From positions 62,001 through 126,000 of the forward strand of contig VZRN01004254.1 in NCBI GenBank assembly GCA_013397935.1: DNA of 64,000 nt. The letters run 5' to 3'. This DNA comes from Dasyornis broadbenti. Its lineage: Eukaryota > Chordata > Aves > Passeriformes > Dasyornithidae. Position numbers and translations under genes: made by a program. Every line of letters begins with the position of its first letter. The stretch's first letter is position 1. The notes beneath the pieces were generated by a model, which was given only the letters and a program-made list of their open reading frames with translations, did not search any database and was not told the origin of the DNA. Below are positions 60,701-64,000 of the stretch, piece by piece.

Positions 60701-63700
60701 AATGAGCTGAGCAGTACTGGTTTTCCAGCTGTTACTAATCATCTTGCTCCATCAATATAAAAGGCTTCCCCTCAGGCCATTCTGCTTTGCAGCCTGACTT
60801 CCAGAGACCCAAATGTTAATCAGAAGGGCAACAGCCTGTGGGCTGCAGAGATGATGCTTTGAGTTACCTCACAAAGCTCTGCAGTATTATCATCATTCCT
60901 GCTTGTGCCTTTTGTAAGACAGATGGCAAAATGATGTCATGTGAAGAACCATTATAGTTTGGAGGTTTTCAGAGCAACTGTGAAGCTAAAATTAAGCCTA
61001 GCTCAACTTGTAAGAGGGCAATTAAAGTAAAATTATCTCTGCAAGCTCCAGCAGGCATTGAAATTATTTCTAAAAAGCAGCAGACAATTTAATTTTGAAA
61101 TTTGGCTTTACACAAAAAAGGCATATTCTTCAAATGTAAGTTTAATGGCCATGAAAGTATTCTTTATTTTGCCTTCAAAACCCAACCTCTAAGTTATATG
61201 CCACCTCATTCCTATTGTTACCTCTCCCTTTAAAAGATGCTGTATTAAAACAAGATGATTTAGCATGAAGCAGCATTTCTCCAGGGAAGGTGTCACTGCG
61301 TGCATGTGGAATGTGATACTGCACACCATGACCTGCATGTGTGAGTGTGTGCGCAAACAAGTGATGATCTTGTCTCCCTAATATATACAATGCCTGGAAG
61401 TTAAGTCAACTCATCAGTCTGGTTCTATACACTTTACATATAAGCATCTAAGTCATTAATAAATATGCAAAATATAACCACTAGTTAGAAAATAAACATT
61501 GTAAGAGATCAGTGGATTTACAAAAAAATCTGGATTCATTTCATTAATAAAAATGGAACTACATCATAAAAATTTGCACTATCAAGAGATAGTCATGTTT
61601 GGCATTATAACTCTAGTTTACTCAAACACCAGATAAAGCATCTTATATTGAAATGTCAAGTTAGTATCTGTTCTTCATCAGAATTTGATTAAGGCAAAAT
61701 GGCCCTATTGCCCACAGCTAACTCAATAACCCCCACAAAGGATATTTACTCAAACACTACACAGCAGCTGGGATTAAAAACTCTGTTCCCAATTAATTCC
61801 TGAATTAGGACATCTGCATTATAGGACATAAAATTTTTACAATACATTTTCCTGTTGTTAATTTTTTTCCTCTGAAATATTTGTTACATAAAGGCTTTTA
61901 TATACAATGCACAAACCACTGTCAAGTTCAATCTTTAAAAATACAAGAAATGCATTTGGCAAATCTGAAGGCAGAACACACATGAAATTCACAACTCAAA
62001 TGCTCCTAATGAAAAAGGCTTTAGTACAAAGCATGCCACTTACTTCCCATCTGTGTCTGATGCAGCTGCATAGTGCAGAGGTGTACAACCCCTCTCATCA
62101 AGGTCATTCACACTAGCTCCAGATCCCACAAGGGCAAACAGGCACTGATAATTACAATTGGCAGCAGCATAATGGAGTGGAGTTCTTTAGTACACATTTA
62201 AATAAAAAGTACAATGGTAAATAACAGCAAAATAATATTATAGAGACACAAAAAGCAAAATAAAGTGAAACTTAAATCCTCCTTACATTTTAAAACAAGT
62301 ATTTGTGGTGACGAATGCATCATTACAGTACTAAAGAATAGGGCCACTTTCTAGGGACCACTTAATAATGCTGAACAATATATAGGGGATTTATTTGCCA
62401 GCCAAAATATGCACAAACTTTGTATTAAAGGAAGCTTTATGTTAATTTTCTTGTGTAAACTTATAGAGGGAAATCTATTTTACATTAGAAAAACTATTTT
62501 CTGTTAAGTAATTTTAAGCCACATGGAAAAATATGGACAAATCTCAAAACTGCACAACAACTAAACATAGCACAAATAAAATACAATTGCACAAACAGAC
62601 ATTTTTATTAAACTGATCAGAATTTTGCCTAAGAGAGGAAAACATTATTTATTTTTAACTATACTGACATAGCAGACCCACTGTTAAATACACCTTGTCT
62701 TCTTATAACAAAACCATGAAATATTAGTACTGATGTATAATCTCAGAGAAAACTTACCCCAGCTTCAAATACAGAAACAATTCTCTAAATATGCCAGTTT
62801 GGCTAAAATTTTAAATGGACTAAGATGACTCAGAATTCAATTTTCTATTTTTAAAAAGAGATTGCTGCTATAAATATCTTGATTTTGAGGAGATACTCAG
62901 GATGTTTCCCTTAGGATATCTTTTTCCCATTTGCTCCATTTAAAACTAATATTTTCCATCTCCTGAAATAATTGCTGTATATAACATGAATGTTAAACCA
63001 AAATACAAACCAACAAGGAACCCCAGCTTTTGATGACAAAAGTTGTGACTGATAGTTGTTCCTTTCTCAGGAAATAATGGAAGTGGAATTGAAAGGAAAA
63101 TACAACTTTAGATCCGTAACTCTTTCCTTATGTGCTACTCCTGCAGTTCACATCCTGGAAAATCATATTTTCCATGATGTGATGTGAGATTTTACATGAT
63201 CCTGCCATCTAAACTTAAATAATCCTATACTAAAAATAGAAATTAATGTCATTCCAAAAGAGTTCACAGCTCAAAAAGGGAAACAGAAAGGGATAGATAT
63301 CATGAAAGGAAAAAGGTGAAGCAGTTATAATAAAATACTGCGTATTTTAATTAAAAAAGCTTAGAAATAACAACAGATTTATAGATTTGACTAATACATT
63401 ATTTGGAAAACATTAGTAACGTCCTTCAATAAGAGAAATTTAAACACATTAGATCCACATTGTAAGTAAAAAAGGTTCATAAAAATTACAGTTGAATATG
63501 AAACTCAGTCTTTAAAAACAAGACTAAACACCTATCCATCAAAACATAATTAACAAAATACATTTGTGACTTTCGATAACATATGCTGAAACACAGTTTA
63601 TTAGACATCATATCATAGAAAACCATTTAAACTGGAAGACAGACTTGGCCACATATCAATAAGCTGCTTCTGCAGTACTTTTAACCGCCCTTTACAACAT

Positions 63701-63789
63701 ACAAATCTAGAACGTCTTACCTTCCAAATCTGTCCTTTTTGTTGAAGTCTGCACCAGTATTTAGCAGAAGATTTAGGCACTCCAAATTC
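42467..63789 (-). CDS. ANKRD28: Protein phosphatase 6 ankyrin-repeat regulatory subunit A, C-terminal 637 codons
   Basis: Ankyrin-repeat scaffold that acts as a regulatory subunit of protein phosphatase 6 and has been linked to COPII export sites and cell migration. Only the 3' part is here, 16 exons (high to low): 63721-63789, 62044-62184, 58706-58817, 58051-58077, 57072-57146, 55867-56068, 54355-54442, 53810-53927, 53004-53223, 51555-51642, 51375-51458, 50722-50867, 50454-50536, 50234-50316, 47886-47977, 42467-42753. They join to 1915 nt with consistent phases and GT-AG introns. Human ANKRD28 is 1053 aa, so this is roughly residue 417 to the end. Repeated TPLHxAA and GHxxCVxxLL ankyrin motifs run through all exons but the last. 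The tail ends DELNDSDSETY, as in human. The upstream exons and promoter lie beyond the right edge. Paralogues ANKRD44 and ANKRD52 fit less well. Confidence 0.96.
42754..47885 (-). other. ANKRD28: ANKRD28 last intron, 5.1 kb
   Basis: Largely AT-rich. It contains a somewhat GC-richer segment at about 43377-44020 with open frames on both strands (43627-44040 plus, 43644-44024 minus) and no recognised family, a C11 run near 44850, and a short direct repeat at 47620-47661. No additional exon could be supported. Confidence 0.6.
47620..47661. repeat. Short direct repeat, period 24
   Basis: gtgcatcataaaactaca at 47620-47637 and gtgcatcatagaactaca at 47644-47661, one mismatch. Confidence 0.8.
47886..47977 (-). 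CDS. ANKRD28: ANKRD28 penultimate exon: last ankyrin repeat
   Basis: 92 nt encoding PLHVAARNGLTVVVQELLGK and GASVLAVDEN. Acceptor CTTCACAG, donor GTAAGA. An open frame on the opposite strand here is only its shadow. Confidence 0.96.
50234..50316 (-). CDS. ANKRD28: ANKRD28 exon: GHETSALLILEKITD
   Basis: 83 nt encoding GHETSALLILEKITDRNLIN and ATNAALQ. Acceptor TGTTAAG, donor GTATGT. Too short and frame-interrupted to appear as an ORF; found by splice logic. Confidence 0.95.
50454..50536 (-). CDS. ANKRD28: ANKRD28 exon: VLVSSAKADLTLQD
   Basis: 83 nt encoding VLVSSAKADLTLQDSSKNTA and LHLACSK. Acceptor TTCCCCAG; the donor GTGTGT is weak. Confidence 0.96.
50722..50867 (-). CDS. ANKRD28: ANKRD28 exon: TPLHAAAFTDHVECLQLLL
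   Basis: 146 nt encoding TPLHAAAFTDHVECLQLLLG and DSTGKTPLMMAAENGQTNTV. Acceptor TGTTGTAG, donor GTAAAG. Confidence 0.96.
51375..51458 (-). CDS. ANKRD28: ANKRD28 exon: INDNEGAAEMLIDTLGAG
   Basis: 84 nt encoding INDNEGAAEMLIDTLGAGIV and NSTDSKG. Acceptor TTTATAG, donor GTAAGA. Confidence 0.96.
51555..51642 (-). CDS. ANKRD28: ANKRD28 exon: HDSCVELLLEQEVFQKM
   Basis: 88 nt encoding HDSCVELLLEQEVFQKMEGN and SFSPLHCA. Acceptor GCTTTAG, donor GTAAGG. Confidence 0.96.
53004..53223 (-). CDS. ANKRD28: ANKRD28 exon: AVTGHEECVEALLQHGAK
   Basis: 220 nt, the longest ankyrin-coding exon in the window: GRTPIHLSAACGHIGVLGAL and DNHGYTSLHWACYN. Acceptor CTCTCACAG, donor GTAAAA. Confidence 0.97.
53810..53927 (-). 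CDS. ANKRD28: ANKRD28 exon: TPLMLSVLNGHTDCVYSLL
   Basis: 118 nt encoding TPLMLSVLNGHTDCVYSLLN and GANVDAKDKWGRTALHRG, near-identical to human. Acceptor CTGCTTAG, donor GTAAGA, phase 0. Confidence 0.96.
54355..54442 (-). CDS. ANKRD28: ANKRD28 exon: TNGHSECLRLLIGN
   Basis: 88 nt encoding TNGHSECLRLLIGNAEPQNA and VDIQDGNG. Acceptor TTTTACAG, donor GTAAGT. Split codons Ala and Gln fit both neighbours. Confidence 0.96.
55867..56068 (-). CDS. ANKRD28: ANKRD28 exon: AYHGHHQALEVLVQSLL
   Basis: 202 nt with about two ankyrin repeats: NNNGRTPLDLAAFKGHVECV and INQGASILVKDYVVKRTPIH. Acceptor TTCTTATAG, donor GTATGT. Confidence 0.96.
56541..56580. repeat. AT-rich ATATATAGAT microsatellite
   Basis: The 10-mer atatatagat is repeated exactly at 56551-56560 and 56561-56570, flanked by related degenerate units in an ANKRD28 intron. 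Confidence 0.8.
57072..57146 (-). CDS. ANKRD28: ANKRD28 exon: LMETSGTDML
   Basis: 75 nt, phase 0 at both ends, encoding LMETSGTDMLNDSDNRAPIS and PLHLA. Acceptor CTCCCCAAG, donor GTAAGT. The acidic, non-ankyrin insert precedes the next repeat. Confidence 0.95.
58051..58077 (-). CDS. ANKRD28: ANKRD28 27-nt microexon
   Basis: Nine codons, IASETPLDV, between acceptor TAATTGCAG and donor GTAAGTG. Phase 0 at both ends, so it can be skipped without frameshift. The human protein has IASETPLDVLMETSG at the same place, so it is a genuine exon. Confidence 0.93.
58706..58817 (-). CDS. ANKRD28: ANKRD28 exon: CLEYLLRNDANPGIRD
   Basis: 112 nt encoding CLEYLLRNDANPGIRDKQGY and NAVHYSAAYGHRLCLEL. Acceptor TTGAATAG, donor GTAAGA, ending in phase 0. 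Confidence 0.96.
58818..62043 (-). other. ANKRD28: ANKRD28 intron, 3.2 kb; no feature of note
   Basis: AT-rich intronic sequence with a short (AC)n run at 59243-59254. No exon, RNA gene or clear transposon was recognised. Confidence 0.6.
62044..62184 (-). CDS. ANKRD28: ANKRD28 exon: TPLHYAAANCNYQ repeat
   Basis: 141 nt encoding TPLHYAAANCNYQCLFALVG and DERGCTPLHYAAASDTDG, two ankyrin repeats. Acceptor TACTAAAG, donor GTAAGT. Confidence 0.96.
63721..63789 (-). CDS. ANKRD28: ANKRD28 exon: NLECLNLLL repeat
   Basis: 69 nt, the first exon of the gene inside the window. Encodes NLECLNLLLNTGADFNKKDR. Acceptor TTTAATAG, donor GTAAGA, ending two bases into an Arg codon. Confidence 0.95.
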
Positions 63790-64000
63790 CTATTAAATTA
63801 ATGCACTATTACTTGTGATTGTAAAATTTTATTTCCTTAATATTGGCCTCTACAAATATCAGAACTGCTACACATGTACATCTCATATGCTATTTTTAAT
63901 GGAACTGAACTATAATATGGAATTTTTGATAAATACATTTCTGTATGTAAAACAGACTTCATAATTGCTGGAGCAAACCAATAAAGAAAAAAAATTATTT

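Overview
This is a vertebrate nuclear genomic window, AT-rich with one CpG island, long introns and GT/AG splice sites. It is most likely from a passerine bird. The gene order is HACL1 (minus), BTD (plus), ANKRD28 (minus), the same as human 3p25 and other amniotes. The interspersed repeats are avian: a CR1 LINE tail near 37.3 kb, and a tRNA-Ile/CR1 chimeric SINE near 3.4 kb of the TguSINE1 kind, known from songbirds. I assembled the genes by finding exons in translated sequence, checking every splice site and phase, and comparing by memory with the human proteins. No database search was run.

Layout. 1-5837: HACL1 3' UTR and downstream flank, with the SINE and microsatellites. 5838-23694: HACL1, 17 coding exons on the minus strand, 570 codons, complete and intact. 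About 23.2-24.3 kb: CpG island with CCAAT and GC boxes, read as a bidirectional HACL1/BTD promoter. Next to it, 24.49-24.57 kb, is a small TACGTA-rich minisatellite. 24.6-28.4 kb: BTD 5' region and intron 1; the first exon could not be placed. 28378-32814: BTD, three coding exons, 516 codons, complete. 32815 to about 33.97 kb: BTD 3' UTR. 34-42.4 kb: the tail-to-tail interval between BTD and ANKRD28, including the ANKRD28 3' UTR. 42467 to the window end: the last 16 coding exons of ANKRD28, 637 C-terminal codons; the 5' part lies beyond the window.

Function. HACL1 is the peroxisomal thiamine-diphosphate lyase of fatty acid alpha-oxidation and ends in a PTS1-like SNL. BTD is secreted biotinidase, which recycles biotin, with Glu/Lys/Cys nitrilase-type catalytic residues. 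ANKRD28 is an ankyrin-repeat regulatory subunit of protein phosphatase 6. HACL1 and BTD start head to head at one CpG island and so probably share initiation control. ANKRD28 is an independent convergent neighbour.

I found no undescribed system. The items most worth a second look are the minisatellite beside the shared promoter, the unresolved BTD N-terminus, a 27-nt in-frame microexon in ANKRD28, the tRNA/CR1 SINE, and some open or GC-richer non-genic stretches.
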